Origin: Spelaeicoccus albus
GTDB taxonomy: Bacteria > Actinomycetota > Actinomycetes > Actinomycetales > Brevibacteriaceae
Direction: 5' to 3'
Assembly (NCBI RefSeq): GCF_013409065.1
Contig: NZ_JACBZP010000001.1
Location: forward strand, 3,296,518 to 3,360,517
DNA length: 64,000 nucleotides
Shown here: one piece after another, positions 17,671-26,384 of the stretch
How the letters are laid out: each line of letters begins with the position of its first letter
How positions within the stretch are numbered: the first letter of the stretch is position 1
Position numbers and translations under genes: made by a program
Notes under the pieces: model-generated
The model's input: only the letters and a program-made list of their open reading frames with translations
Told to the model about the DNA's origin: nothing
The model's database searches: none

Positions 17671-18990
17671 GTGCTAAACAATGAACTTTCAGGCCTACGA
17701 TATACGCACGATCTTGTGAGCGCAATCACTCGCTTGATTCGAACTGGCGATTTGCCCCCCGGCAGCTTGCTTCCCTCCATTCGGGAGTTGTCGCGGACGA
17801 CGGGATTAAGCCCGGGGACAGTAGCGACAGCGCTTAAAACGTTGGCGAGCCGAGGGCTCATAGTTTCTAGACAGGGCAAGCGCAGCTTCGTCGCCGACCT
17901 CACACGCCTGCCGGCTGTCTATAGCCGGTCCCGCCACCCTGGACTCATCGATCTAAGCAAAATCGAGCCTGACCCGAGGCTTCTTCCCGACGTTGCTAGC
18001 TTCTTCACGCCTAACCTCTACGTGCCCAGCATGTATGACGCCACCAACGTGATCCCGGAATTGGCAACTCCGCTTGAGGCGCGGTTTCAAAGAGACGGTG
18101 TAGTGGGAGCGCTAGGAGTCACCAATGGGGCCCTAGATGCGATAGAGCGCATTAGCCAAGTCTGGCTCCATCCCGGTGACCGAGTGATAGTTGAGGATCC
18201 GTGCTGGACCACCCAACGTACCCTTCTGCAGATGCTTGGTCTGGAAGCGGTCGGTGTGACCATTGACGATGAGGGGATAGACCCGCGTTCGTTAGCCAAT
18301 GTGCTTTCCAAGCGCAAGTGCGCCGCTTTAATGATTACGCCGCGTGCTCAGAATCCGACCGGAGCCACAATGTCCATCCAGCGACGCGACGCGATACGCG
18401 CCGTAATAGAGGACTTCCCTGACCTTCTTGTTATTGAAGACGATCATTTCTCAGAACTTTCGCAAGAACCGTACCCAAGTCTTACCTACGGAAGAAATCT
18501 GTTCGCAGTCATTCGGTCTTATAGCAAAATTTTCGGCCCGGATCTACGCCTCGCGGCTGTGTGTATGGACCAGAACACCGCAGATCAAGTCCATATGCGT
18601 CAATTACTTGGTCCCGGCTGGGTCAGCCATATCATCCAGCGCTTGACAGCACGCATGCTCACGGATGAAGTGACGATGGGCGAAATTGGAAAGGCGGCCG
18701 AGATTTATAAGCAGAGACGCGACTTACTCATCAATACCCTCGCGGTTGCCGGCCTCAAGGCCAAAGGTGTTTCCGGTTTCACCGTCTACGTGCCGGTGCC
18801 CCAAGAGTCCGATACAGTAATAACCCTCGCCGAACGAGGGTGGGGAGTGCAGGCTGGCGGACCATACCGAATCGACAGTGACCCGTTTATCCGCGTCTGT
18901 GTCTCGGCGCTTAACCCCGAAGACGTTCTTAAATTTGCCAACGATCTCATAATAGCGCTAGACCCATCATCGCGGATTCTTTTGCGGTAA
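17671..18990 (+). CDS. MocR-type regulator: GntR winged helix plus class I aminotransferase domain
   Basis: Fusion of an N-terminal GntR-type DNA-binding domain (about residues 10-75, RLIRTGDLPPGSLLPSIREL, then LSPGTVATALKTLASRGLI) to a fold-I aminotransferase domain (about 90-435), 439 aa in total. The PLP lysine is in SYSKIFGPDLRLA, with VIEDDHFSEL for the cofactor Asp and AQNPTGATM for the substrate loop. MocR proteins use PLP or an amine or amino-acid adduct as effector. The GTG start has no Shine-Dalgarno; a -10-like hexamer lies just upstream. It is divergent from the paiB-like gene and close to the MHS operon, both likely targets. Confidence 0.92.
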   Translation: MLNNELSGLRYTHDLVSAITRLIRTGDLPPGSLLPSIRELSRTTGLSPGTVATALKTLASRGLIVSRQGKRSFVADLTRLPAVYSRSRHPGLIDLSKIEPDPRLLPDVASFFTPNLYVPSMYDATNVIPELATPLEARFQRDGVVGALGVTNGALDAIERISQVWLHPGDRVIVEDPCWTTQRTLLQMLGLEAVGVTIDDEGIDPRSLANVLSKRKCAALMITPRAQNPTGATMSIQRRDAIRAVIEDFPDLLVIEDDHFSELSQEPYPSLTYGRNLFAVIRSYSKIFGPDLRLAAVCMDQNTADQVHMRQLLGPGWVSHIIQRLTARMLTDEVTMGEIGKAAEIYKQRRDLLINTLAVAGLKAKGVSGFTVYVPVPQESDTVITLAERGWGVQAGGPYRIDSDPFIRVCVSALNPEDVLKFANDLIIALDPSSRILLR

Positions 18991-19410
18991 GGCCTGCGGT
19001 TGCAGCCGACCATCTGACCCTTTGCTGGACGAATTAACGTTGCCCGCGTGTGAGCCGCCTGATACACCTCTGGACACTCGCTGGCATACTGAAACGTTGC
19101 TTAAGGGCCTGTGTCGAGCGGTGCGCGGCGATTTCCAGCAGCAATGCTGCACCGGGCGCTGAACAGGTCGGGTCACGAGCACTGGGCACGGTCTCACACT
19201 TCGCACTCCTACTCGCGTGACACCGCATAGTTCGGGTAGGCGCAAACGAACAAACTCATCAACGGAAATGTAGAGTGCTATAAGCTTCGTGCCCGCTTGA
19301 GCATCACAAGTCCAAAGACGGCCTTGAACTCAACGCTGACCGATAAGTGCCATACGAAGCAGTCCTCTAACCATCCGACGTAAGCCAATCTGACTGAAAG
19401 CATCGCAGTC

Positions 19411-19578
19411 ATGGCCAGGGCCAAACAGGGCGCGGTCCGGCAGCGGCTCGATGAACCGAACAACCTCCGAGCGCTCGTCCACGAATACTTTCCCGCAACA
19501 CTACAAGCCTTTCTCGAGTCCAAAGCATTGAACTCCCGGCAGCACGCGCAATACTGCACGCTGCCCGACACCGGCTAA
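19411..19578 (+). pseudogene. IS110-family transposase fragment
   Basis: An open frame of 55 codons reads RQRLDEPNNLRALVHEYFPA followed by TLQAFLESKAL. This resembles the segment of IS110-type (DEDD) transposases after the N-terminal nuclease domain, where NRLRALLxEYFPALExAF is typical. Both ends of the protein are missing and the frame closes at TAA 19576. I regard it as a relic; the short length limits confidence. Confidence 0.5.
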
Positions 19579-19718
19579 GGAGCCGACCGGCCTCAATCTA
19601 CCGCCAATACGCTCTCCGATGTGGATGACTCGATGAACCGCCTCGGACAGAACCAAAAGAACGAAACGGCTACTAGGTGTGTAAAACAAAGCAGGTGATT
19701 CAAGCCAGAAGCGGGACT

Positions 19719-19826
19719 TGACCAGGAAAAACACTCGAATCTTGACACACCTTGTTAGTTTTGAGCGTCTCGCCCAACACCGCAATCTAAAAGAGGTGTG
19801 TCCAATTTTGGCGTTGTCACTGGTCA
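19719..19826. repeat. Family B MITE-like element, copy 2
   Basis: This is a 108-bp element with terminal TGACCAG (19719-19725) and CTGGTCA (19820-19826). An internal, perfect 9-bp inverted repeat is GACACACCT (19744-19752) and AGGTGTGTC (19794-19802). The stretch gagcgtctcgccc between them matches copies 1 and 3. It has no coding capacity. The internal repeat resembles two insertion-sequence ends brought back to back. Confidence 0.65.
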
Positions 19827-19978
19827 GAGGCATATATCGTTCAACGGACGCCGATTCGGCTTGAGAAGGCTTGCCCCGCGCCGATCGTCGCAAACGATTC
19901 TCCGCCATCGTCGACCCGCCACCGATCGTCACAACTACACCCATGGTCCGCACTTGACGATGTCAGGCTGATGCAGCG

Positions 19979-20757
19979 TCACGGACTCGATCGCAGCACC
20001 GCGACCTCGGGATACTCTTCGGGTGGGCCGTAACCGTGCTCGATCAGCCAGCGGACGTTCGTTATGCACCGGAGAGACCGCCACGCGCGGATGAGGTCGC
20101 GGTTGACCTCGGTGCCGTAGCCGGCGATGACCTCGTCGAGGCGTTCCGGATGTCCGAGCGTGAGGGTGGCGAGATCGTACAGCGCGTCCCCCGGGGCTCC
20201 TTCAGACCAGTCGACGACGCCGCTGACCTCGTCACCGACGACGAAGACGTGGTCGACCTGCAGGTCTCCATGAATAAAGACCGGTGTCCACGGTCGCAGG
20301 GCGGTCTCGGCGAGCCGCCGGTTGCGCGCGACCACCCCGGCGGGAAGGACTTGGCTTTCGACGAGCCATTCGCACTCACGGGCCAGCGCGACGCGATCTC
20401 ATCATGGTCCCGCCCAGGCCAGGGCGGCAGCGGCGCGTCGTGTAGCGCCCGGACGGCGGCACCCGCCGCGGCCCACGCCGCCGATGATGCGGTAGACGGC
20501 TCACCGAGGTGGCCCAGTGCAGTCCCCGGGACAGCAACGAGTACGAGCACAGGTGGATCCCGCCAGAGGACGTGCGGGGTCGGAATGGGTGCCATCGCCA
20601 TTGCTTCGACCTCGAAGTCAGTGCGGGTCTGATCGGCATCGATCTTCAAGAACACGTCACCGACGCGCACGGTCGCACGATCACCGTGGGCGACGACAAC
20701 CTCGACCATGTCCACGTCGGCCACGATAACGGAGAAGCACGGCCGACGTCGTCCCAT
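19979..20757 (-). pseudogene. Frameshifted aminoglycoside-phosphotransferase-like gene
   Basis: Two overlapping minus-strand frames together make one APH-family protein. The N-terminal part (20757 to about 20395) has the kinase-like lobe, VRVGDVFLKIDAD and PTPHVLWRDPPVLVL, to ALHDAPLPPWPGRDHDEIASR. The C-terminal part continues in another frame as LARECEWLVESQVLPAG and carries the catalytic loop FIHGDLQVDHVFV and the metal-binding GVVDWSEG, ending at 19979. One inserted or lost base near 20395 would restore a single reading frame. It could be a recent pseudogene or a sequencing error. The family phosphorylates aminoglycosides, choline or other alcohols. Confidence 0.8.
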
Positions 20758-20913
20758 TTATCGTCGGCACCTGCGCGCTTGAACACTTCTCGCCAAACCG
20801 AGACTCCGCCGAGCAAACAATCGATCGCGGATCTACTAGCGGCGCGCGCGTCGTTAGGAGTGCACTGCGCCCTTATCGGTAATCGCAAACGGTTGCCTTC
20901 GCGATGCAGTTGC

Positions 20914-21711
20914 TCACTCGCTAGTCTGCGGGCGGGTGGACAGCAGATGCGTCTTCGCGTTGAGTCGCACCGCATCACCGAGCACCGCTTTCAGAGCGTT
21001 CAATAGTTGCTTGCGATGGTGAGCGGCTGCGACGGCGTACTGGGAAGTGGTTGCGAGAAGATTCAAGTAGTTGTCAATAAGTAGTTCCCATTCCCAGACG
21101 TAGGTGGTCGACTCAGCGTTCGTCAGCGCAGGTTCGGCTGCGATCTCATCGTGCGCCCAGTTGGCTGCAGCACAGTGGTCATCGATGTCAGGGACCAGGC
21201 CCCTGCCGTCGCGACGATAGACCTTCCGCACAGCGTCAAGATCGTGCTGCGTCGGGTCGAGATGCCAGCCGTTCCAGAACAAGAACGCGATGCCGTTTTG
21301 ACCAAGAAGTCTCGCCAGCCGGGTCCATCTGGTCCTCGAGTCAGCCCAGTGAAACGATTGTGCCGCAATAACGACCCCGTAGGGGCCCTCGTCTGGTACG
21401 ACGTCCTCGAACGTTGCTTGTCGCACGGAGACCGCGTCCTGCAGCTTCTCGGAGTGCAGACGATCCCTCAGGACGCGGAGCATGTCACCCGAGGGCTCGA
21501 CGACCTGGAGCTGGGCACCGCGGCGGGCCAGCGGAAGAGTCGCACGTCCGGTGCCAGCGCCTACCTCCAACACTCCACTGTCAAAACGAGAACCTGCCAT
21601 CGCCACCAGGTCGTCGAACAGTGCGTCGGGAAACGTGGGACGGAACCTTTCGTAGGCAACCGCGCCCTCCTCGAATGACTTCGCTCGCCTGAGCGTCGCA
21701 TCGCCAGCCAC
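20914..21711 (-). CDS. Class I SAM-dependent methyltransferase
   Basis: Predicted methyltransferase, 265 aa from GTG 21711. The SAM-binding motif I is GVLEVGAGTGRATLPLARRG, motif II ends with LQVVEPSGDM, and later VVIAAQSFHWADS and LLGQNGIAFLFWN are typical of the Methyltransf_11/25 group. The longer open frame to 21966 adds unrelated sequence reaching into the 105-bp repeat. GTG 21711 gives the usual family start (RRAKSFEEGAVAYERFRP) and lies just after CATAAT, so the message may be leaderless. Substrate unknown. It follows the broken phosphotransferase in the same direction. Confidence 0.82.
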   Translation of the reverse strand: MAGDATLRRAKSFEEGAVAYERFRPTFPDALFDDLVAMAGSRFDSGVLEVGAGTGRATLPLARRGAQLQVVEPSGDMLRVLRDRLHSEKLQDAVSVRQATFEDVVPDEGPYGVVIAAQSFHWADSRTRWTRLARLLGQNGIAFLFWNGWHLDPTQHDLDAVRKVYRRDGRGLVPDIDDHCAAANWAHDEIAAEPALTNAESTTYVWEWELLIDNYLNLLATTSQYAVAAAHHRKQLLNALKAVLGDAVRLNAKTHLLSTRPQTSE

Positions 21712-21935
21712 GATGCGATTATGCCACGACTGAGCGGGTCCCTGAATCAGATAAACCACAGCACTGGCGACATAAGTGAGATTCGGCTCCGACAGTCGAT
21801 CGATCACAGCTCGTAATCTAGCCCGTGGTGCTTCACGGTTGAATGGCTCGTAAATCGCGCACGGATCGAAGCAAATTGGCCGCATACACCGGCCTAGCAG
21901 TCGACATTTCGGCTGCGGTGATCGGGGTGGATAGC

Positions 21936-22145
21936 GCATTGGACGCTCCGATCGGTTTTTTAGCACCCATCACTACTTCCACCGCGCACGACGTCCTCTC
22001 GCGCGAATTGAGCACCCGTCAACGTAACCGGGCGAGCTGCGCATTGGACGCTCCGATCGGTTTTTTAGCACCCATCACTACTTCCACCGCGCACGACGTC
22101 CTCTCGCGCGAATTGAGCACCCGTCAACGTAACCGGGCGAGCTGC
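21936..22145. repeat. Perfect 105-bp tandem duplication
   Basis: Two identical 105-bp units lie head to tail, 21936-22040 and 22041-22145. Each begins gcattggacgctccgatcgg and ends gtaaccgggcgagctgc. The period is a multiple of three, so open frames run through both units, but neither strand encodes a recognisable protein. Perfect identity indicates a recent event (or an assembly artefact). It lies between the methyltransferase and deaminase genes. Confidence 0.9.
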
Positions 22146-22155
22146 CTCGTAGAAC

Positions 22156-22353
22156 ATGTCACCTCTCAGTTTGAAGAGATGCACACGGACGGCGTATCTG
22201 CGCGACGATGGCTTTTGCGAAGATCGGGAGGGGCGTTGGAGTTCACAAGAGGTGGTTGAAGCCGCGCTGATGACCGCTTCGGATAAGGTACAGGAACTCA
22301 AGCTGCCCTACCTGGGCCATTTACTGGCGTCGTTGGCTGTCTCCAGCGGCTAG
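22156..22353 (+). pseudogene. Unidentified gene remnant
   Basis: The frame reads RWSSQEVVEAALMTASDKVQ and then ELKLPYLGHLLASLAV. The second part recalls a helical segment, usually with a KxPYLGRLxAxLAF pattern, seen in some hypothetical or phage-related actinobacterial proteins. The start is unsupported and the frame ends inside the convergent deaminase gene. I cannot name a family, and the remnant call is tentative. Confidence 0.25.
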
Positions 22354-22860
22354 ACGCGCAGCCCACGCACGCATACCTACGGGCCCATCACCGTTTGCAT
22401 AACGCCGGAACAGCTCTTGTGAGCGATCACGATGAAACCCCGCCCGGATTTCGGTGGGCCTGCAGAAGAACTCCTGCTCTATCGGAGGATCCCACCGTGC
22501 TAAAAGTTCGACGGCCCCATCGTTTGGCGACTCCAGCGCGTAGTACACCCGCCCCACTCCGAGCGTGATGGCAGCGCCGAGGCACATAAGGCATGGTTCA
22601 AGATTCACCGCCAATACCAAGGGCTCGCTGGAGCCGGAAAACCCAAGCACGGCATCAGCTTGCTGCATTGCGAGCAGGTCCGCATGCACAATCCGTCGCC
22701 CAAGAGCTTTCTCCTGAGTGAACGCCCTGCCCACGACTCGATCCCCACTGACGACGACAGCCCCAATTGGCATCTCTCCAGCAGCTAAGCCGGCCTCGGC
22801 AGTGTCAATGGCGAGAGCTACTGCACGAGCCGGAGTCATCATGCCGTCATGATGCCTCAT
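22321..22860 (-). CDS. Nucleoside/cytidine deaminase-like protein with HAD in place of HAE
   Basis: Zinc-dependent deaminase fold of the CMP/dCMP and tRNA-adenosine deaminase group, 179 aa from ATG 22860. An ATG at 22842 (MMTPARA) is an alternative start. The zinc ligands are His59 and the PCxxC pair Cys90 and Cys93 (EPCLMC). The proton-shuttling Glu of the usual HAE motif is Asp61 (VHADLLAMQ). The second half (GVGRVYYALESPNDGAVELL) is typical. The substitution may alter or weaken catalysis, or mark a subfamily. It stands alone between repeats and a lipoprotein gene. Confidence 0.82.
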   Translation of the reverse strand: MRHHDGMMTPARAVALAIDTAEAGLAAGEMPIGAVVVSGDRVVGRAFTQEKALGRRIVHADLLAMQQADAVLGFSGSSEPLVLAVNLEPCLMCLGAAITLGVGRVYYALESPNDGAVELLARWDPPIEQEFFCRPTEIRAGFHRDRSQELFRRYANGDGPVGMRAWAARLAAGDSQRRQ

Positions 22861-23045
22861 GCATCACGGGGCCCGTGCATTAGGGACCTCAATACGAAAT
22901 CAACTCCGGTGATCCGCCGTTCGCTAGCTGCTCGTAATCGAATCCGTAGTCGATGACGGCCAGACATCGAGTTCGACGAAGTAAACAGTGATGGCCAGCC
23001 CGCCTATCTTGACTCCCAACTGCCGGCGTCGAGTCGTGAGAATCG

Positions 23046-23771
23046 TCAATTGGCAAATTTTATGGTTGTAACGTCGAATTTCCTGCCTCGGCACGTCGCC
23101 GTTACGCTCACGTGTCGCGGATTCTTCTCGGCTAGCGCCCGCTTAAGAAATCGCGGGGTCGGTACCGGATGAGTGTGGCTGGTAATGCGCGCGTCCAACG
23201 TCACGCGGGACCACGTGTCGAGGCCGAGCCCCGTGCCGTGGGTGGTGGTGAACGTCCCGGTATATGGAGGCGTGAGTTCATGACCCTTCTCGTCCGGCGT
23301 GCCGTCGTCGTCGGCGTACTTCCAGTCCCCGGTGAACGTGACCGCCTGTTCGCACGCAAAGGGCCGATGAGCGGCCTTGACCAAAGCCGGCCACTTGGCC
23401 CGTTTCAGGCTCCTTTTCACATAGACCGAGTCGTGTCCGCTTATACGCAACAACACCGTCTCGCCGGTATCGGTGCCCGGGACGGCGAATAACTTGCCGT
23501 GGTAGGACGACGTCCGTAACGGACTCCCGTCGCAGCCGGCGAAGCGCGCCTTGCCCAACGCCTGCCCGGGCCGCGGTATCGAATTTACGGCGACCCACCG
23601 GTAGACGGCGTCGTCATAGCGCACCATGAGCATACAGTCGCTGTGCTCGCTATAGTCCGACGAGCACCCCGCAAGGCCGGCCCCTGTCAGGACACCCGCA
23701 GGCCGGCGATTCGGCTTCAACAAAATGCACGATGAAAAGCAAACCCCGGAGCAAAATCCTTCAGCGAACAT
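23046..23771 (-). CDS. Putative lipoprotein (DUF6281-like) with a replaced 5' end
   Basis: The protein has a lipobox-like GAGLAGCSS followed by CMLMVRYDDAVYRWVAV, a beginning seen in DUF6281-type actinobacterial lipoproteins. The rest is hydrophilic, with pairs of Cys (FAGCDGS, FACEQAV, ATCRGRKF) that may form disulfides. The sequence before the lipobox (FSSCILLKPNRRPAG) is not a normal signal peptide; it is encoded by the 60-bp repeat shared with 29154-29212. The original 5' end was probably replaced by recombination, so the gene may be untranslated or unsecreted. The 726-nt open frame is kept as the outer limit. Confidence 0.6.
   Translation of the reverse strand: MFAEGFCSGVCFSSCILLKPNRRPAGVLTGAGLAGCSSDYSEHSDCMLMVRYDDAVYRWVAVNSIPRPGQALGKARFAGCDGSPLRTSSYHGKLFAVPGTDTGETVLLRISGHDSVYVKRSLKRAKWPALVKAAHRPFACEQAVTFTGDWKYADDDGTPDEKGHELTPPYTGTFTTTHGTGLGLDTWSRVTLDARITSHTHPVPTPRFLKRALAEKNPRHVSVTATCRGRKFDVTTIKFAN
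23694..23753 (+). repeat. 60-bp direct repeat, left copy
   Basis: This segment, beginning acccgcaggccggcg and ending aaaccccggagca, recurs at 29154-29212 in the same orientation with one substitution and one 1-nt indel. The right copy overlaps the start of a small membrane-protein gene (ATGAAAAGC...). The left copy holds only the first codons and then diverges. The two copies flank 5.4 kb of mixed, locally GC-rich sequence and could be recombination or attachment sites. Confidence 0.75.
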
Positions 23772-24258
23772 TTATGCTATCCCGAGCGCTGTCGCGCAGT
23801 CGTCCACTCCCTGCAACCGGATGTCGGTCGTGCGATGCGGAAGCCGCTCGTCACGAGCCAGTCTCCAACGTTGCAGCAGGCCCGCTTCGCCACGGCGAGT
23901 TGCCCAGTCAACACCGTTCTCCGTGCACCCAAGGGCCCTCGATACGCCGTTGGAGCCGGCATTGCCGCCCCGACAAGACCAGCGCCTGGGCGCAGCGCGA
24001 ACAGCAGATGCCGTCCGACGCATAACGACCGCCCCGGTCACCGTGAACTCGGCCGAGAGCGACCGTGACCGGGGCCCTTCGCCTGACCCCCGGACTATGC
24101 CTCCAATAGCCCGCCCGGGAGTCAGATGAATTTCCGTCCGTCCACCAGGCAGGCGATCCAAACAATGCAGACAGCCGGCAATCGGACTCGCGCACCCGGC
24201 AGCGACTATATGTGGCGGCCCCAACTAAAATAGCACGTGGCACCATCTAGTTGCTACG
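23772..24258. other. Stretch without a supported gene
   Basis: These 490 bp have long overlapping frames on both strands, as expected for GC-rich DNA, but none has a recognisable domain, ribosome binding site or plausible codon pattern. A minus-strand frame of 150 codons was considered and not accepted. The right end holds the promoter region of the MarR-family gene. Confidence 0.4.
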
Positions 24259-24708
24259 ATGAGCGGTATGGACACAGAAGATCACCAGACGGTCGATGTG
24301 CTGGTCCGGCTCGCCTTCGTCATCCTTGCGCGCCTGCAAGCACACGCTGCGGCGACAGATCTGTCGACACAGCAGGTGAGACTGCTGGGTATCCTGCGCG
24401 ACAGTGAGCCCACCATCAAGGAACTGGCCGCGCAGATGGGGACAGACAAGTCGAGCATGAGCGGGGCGGTCATGCGGGCCGAGCGGCGTGGGCTGGTCAG
24501 CCGTGCGCCGGACGAGCGGGATAGGCGTGCGGTCCGCGTGCGGCTCGAGCCGGCAGGCCGAAACCTGGTCGGCGCGGCGACCCGCCAGTTCGAGGTTGAG
24601 ATCGGCGAGCTCTTCGAATCGCTGACCGAACGCCAGCAGGCCCTGTGGAGGGACTTCACCTTGCGAATGCTCGTCGCGGACGCGGCTGACCGCTGCGTCG
24701 ATCTTTGA
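24259..24708 (+). CDS. MarR-family transcriptional regulator
   Basis: Small winged-helix regulator, 149 aa, typical MarR length. The DNA-binding core reads STQQVRLLGILRDSEPTIKE with LAAQMGTDKSSMSGAVMRAE, followed by the wing GLVSRAPDERDRRAVRVRL. The ATG at 24259 has no Shine-Dalgarno; ATG 24268 is an alternative. It lies 88 bp upstream of an FAD monooxygenase gene on the same strand, a common pairing in which the MarR protein represses the oxygenase until a phenolic or drug-like ligand binds. GC content here is visibly higher than in the flanking modules. Confidence 0.92.
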   Translation: MSGMDTEDHQTVDVLVRLAFVILARLQAHAAATDLSTQQVRLLGILRDSEPTIKELAAQMGTDKSSMSGAVMRAERRGLVSRAPDERDRRAVRVRLEPAGRNLVGAATRQFEVEIGELFESLTERQQALWRDFTLRMLVADAADRCVDL

Positions 24709-24796
24709 AAAACGTCTTGAACCAGACCAGCCGGACTCTAGGCCTCGATCCCACCATGACCCGACCGCGCACGCACAATCTTAAGGAGCCCACCCC

Positions 24797-26326
24797 GTGA
24801 CTTACGACGCGATCATCGTCGGCGGCGGTCCTGCCGGCCTCTTCCTCGCCTGCGAGATGCGTCTCGCCGGCGCCACCCCGCTCGTTCTGGAGCAGCGCAC
24901 CGAGCCCGATACGAGCGACAAAGCGCATGGACTCGCCGGCCAGACCGTCCGCCTACTGGATCACCGCGGGTTGGTTCAGCATCTCGGTGGCCCTGATGTG
25001 CCGAGGCCGGCGCCCGGCTTCTTCTACGCTGGTATCCCCCTGGCGCTGAGCACCCTGGGCGGGGAAAACCCCCTGTATCTCCTGCCGGTCAACCAGCGCG
25101 ATCTGGAGCGGGTGCTCACTGAACGAGCGGCCGAACTCAACGTCGAGATCCGTCGCGGCTGGAAAGTGACCTCGCTCAGTCAGACCACCGACCACGTTCA
25201 GGTCCAAGCTCTTGCTCCGGACGGCGAGACAACCCTGTGCGGCCAGTACCTGGTCGCCTGCGACGGCGGAAGCAGTCTCATCCGTCGACAGGCCGGCATC
25301 GGCTTCCCCGGCACGACCGATGAGCACACCGTGGACCGTTCCGCTCTCATCGGCCCCAGTGACCACATCGCATTCCTGCCCGGAGGACGCGTAGTGGTTG
25401 AAGGCCTGGGCGAGATCTCCGCCGCCTTCCATCGCACGGAGCACGGGGTGTTCAGCATTCTTCCGCACGACCCTCAGAGGCCGCTGGTCAACACCGCTGA
25501 GTGGGAGGATGAGCCCGGAGGCAATTTTCCCGGCCACGGTGATCCTATGACGCTAAATGAGATGGAGGACAGCGTCGAGCGGGTGCTCGGAGTACGGGTG
25601 CCTCTCACTCCGCCTCCCGTGGGAGCGCCCACGCTGCTGCGGCGCTTGACCCACCGCAATTCCCGGCAAGCTGATCGGTATCGCGCTGGCCGGGTCTTCG
25701 TCGCCGGCGACGCCGCGCACGTCAGTCACGGGCCAACCTTGAATGCCGCCCTCGGCGACGCCGCGAACCTGGGGTGGAAGCTCGCCGCCTCGGTCCACGG
25801 ATGGGCGCCGGAGGGATTGCTCGATACTTACGAGAGTGAGCGCCACTCGGTCGGAGCTCGCGTGCTGATGCACACGCGAGCAGAGTCCGCCCTGCTCGCA
25901 CCGGGAGACGACGTCACAGCCCTGCGCAAGATGGCCACCGAGTTCCTCCAAGACCCCGACAATCTGCAGGCACTCGCCGCCCTGATCGCCGGCGCGGACG
26001 TCCGCTACCACGTCGACGACGAAGATCCCGAATCACCCGCCGGCTGGTTCGCACCTCCATTGGAGATGACTACCGGTGACGGGATGCTCGTACGGCTCGC
26101 CGAACTCCAGCGCGATGGCCGGCCGCTGCTGATTGACGGCACGGATACCGCAGCCATGTCGACCATAGTCGAGCCATGGAGCAGCCGGATCCATTACGTG
26201 GCGGCGAAGCTGTCCGATCCCCCCGCGATGGGGTTACTCGTTCGCCCCGACGGCTACATCGCCTGGACCGGCACCGACCCCGCAGGACTGACCGCAGCCT
26301 TGGAGAATTGGTTCGGTGCAGCCTGA
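24797..26326 (+). CDS. FAD-dependent aromatic monooxygenase (PheA/TfdB family)
   Basis: Class A flavoprotein monooxygenase, 509 aa. The dinucleotide-binding motif is IVGGGPAGLFLACEM at the N-terminus, the DG motif appears as VACDGGSSLIRRQAG, and the FAD ribityl motif is VFVAGDAAHVSHGPTLNAAL followed by GDAANLGWKLA. The C-terminal thioredoxin-like region typical of TfdB/PheA proteins follows (from about residue 400, RPLLIDGTDTA). Starts at GTG 24797 with AAGGAG upstream. Predicted to hydroxylate an aromatic compound or antibiotic with NAD(P)H and O2. Likely regulated by the adjacent MarR protein. Confidence 0.92.
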   Translation: MTYDAIIVGGGPAGLFLACEMRLAGATPLVLEQRTEPDTSDKAHGLAGQTVRLLDHRGLVQHLGGPDVPRPAPGFFYAGIPLALSTLGGENPLYLLPVNQRDLERVLTERAAELNVEIRRGWKVTSLSQTTDHVQVQALAPDGETTLCGQYLVACDGGSSLIRRQAGIGFPGTTDEHTVDRSALIGPSDHIAFLPGGRVVVEGLGEISAAFHRTEHGVFSILPHDPQRPLVNTAEWEDEPGGNFPGHGDPMTLNEMEDSVERVLGVRVPLTPPPVGAPTLLRRLTHRNSRQADRYRAGRVFVAGDAAHVSHGPTLNAALGDAANLGWKLAASVHGWAPEGLLDTYESERHSVGARVLMHTRAESALLAPGDDVTALRKMATEFLQDPDNLQALAALIAGADVRYHVDDEDPESPAGWFAPPLEMTTGDGMLVRLAELQRDGRPLLIDGTDTAAMSTIVEPWSSRIHYVAAKLSDPPAMGLLVRPDGYIAWTGTDPAGLTAALENWFGAA

Positions 26327-26384
26327 ACCCGGCGCTGATCGCAAACGAAGCGTCCTTCGACGTCAGGCAGCACAGCCACAGCAG

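Larger units (their letters stand above)
18991..19978. other. Intergenic stretch with mobile-element relics
   Basis: No intact gene was found in this 1 kb. It contains a short IS110-like transposase fragment on the plus strand (19411-19578) and a complete family B element (19719-19826). The remaining sequence shows no recognisable coding or RNA feature in either strand. Confidence 0.5.

Noticed and set aside
20509-21006. Plus-strand frame of 165 codons opposite the phosphotransferase
   Set aside because: It is antisense to a recognisable APH-family gene and to the methyltransferase end, without a domain or ribosome binding site.
21936-22145. The 105-bp repeat as a CRISPR or satellite array
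   Set aside because: There are only two units, directly adjacent with no spacer, and the unit is far too long for a CRISPR repeat. No cas gene is present.
23772-24224. Minus-strand 150-codon frame before the MarR gene
   Set aside because: Rich in Arg, Gly and Cys with no domain, signal or ribosome binding site; a similar number of open frames exists on the other strand, as expected in GC-rich non-coding DNA.
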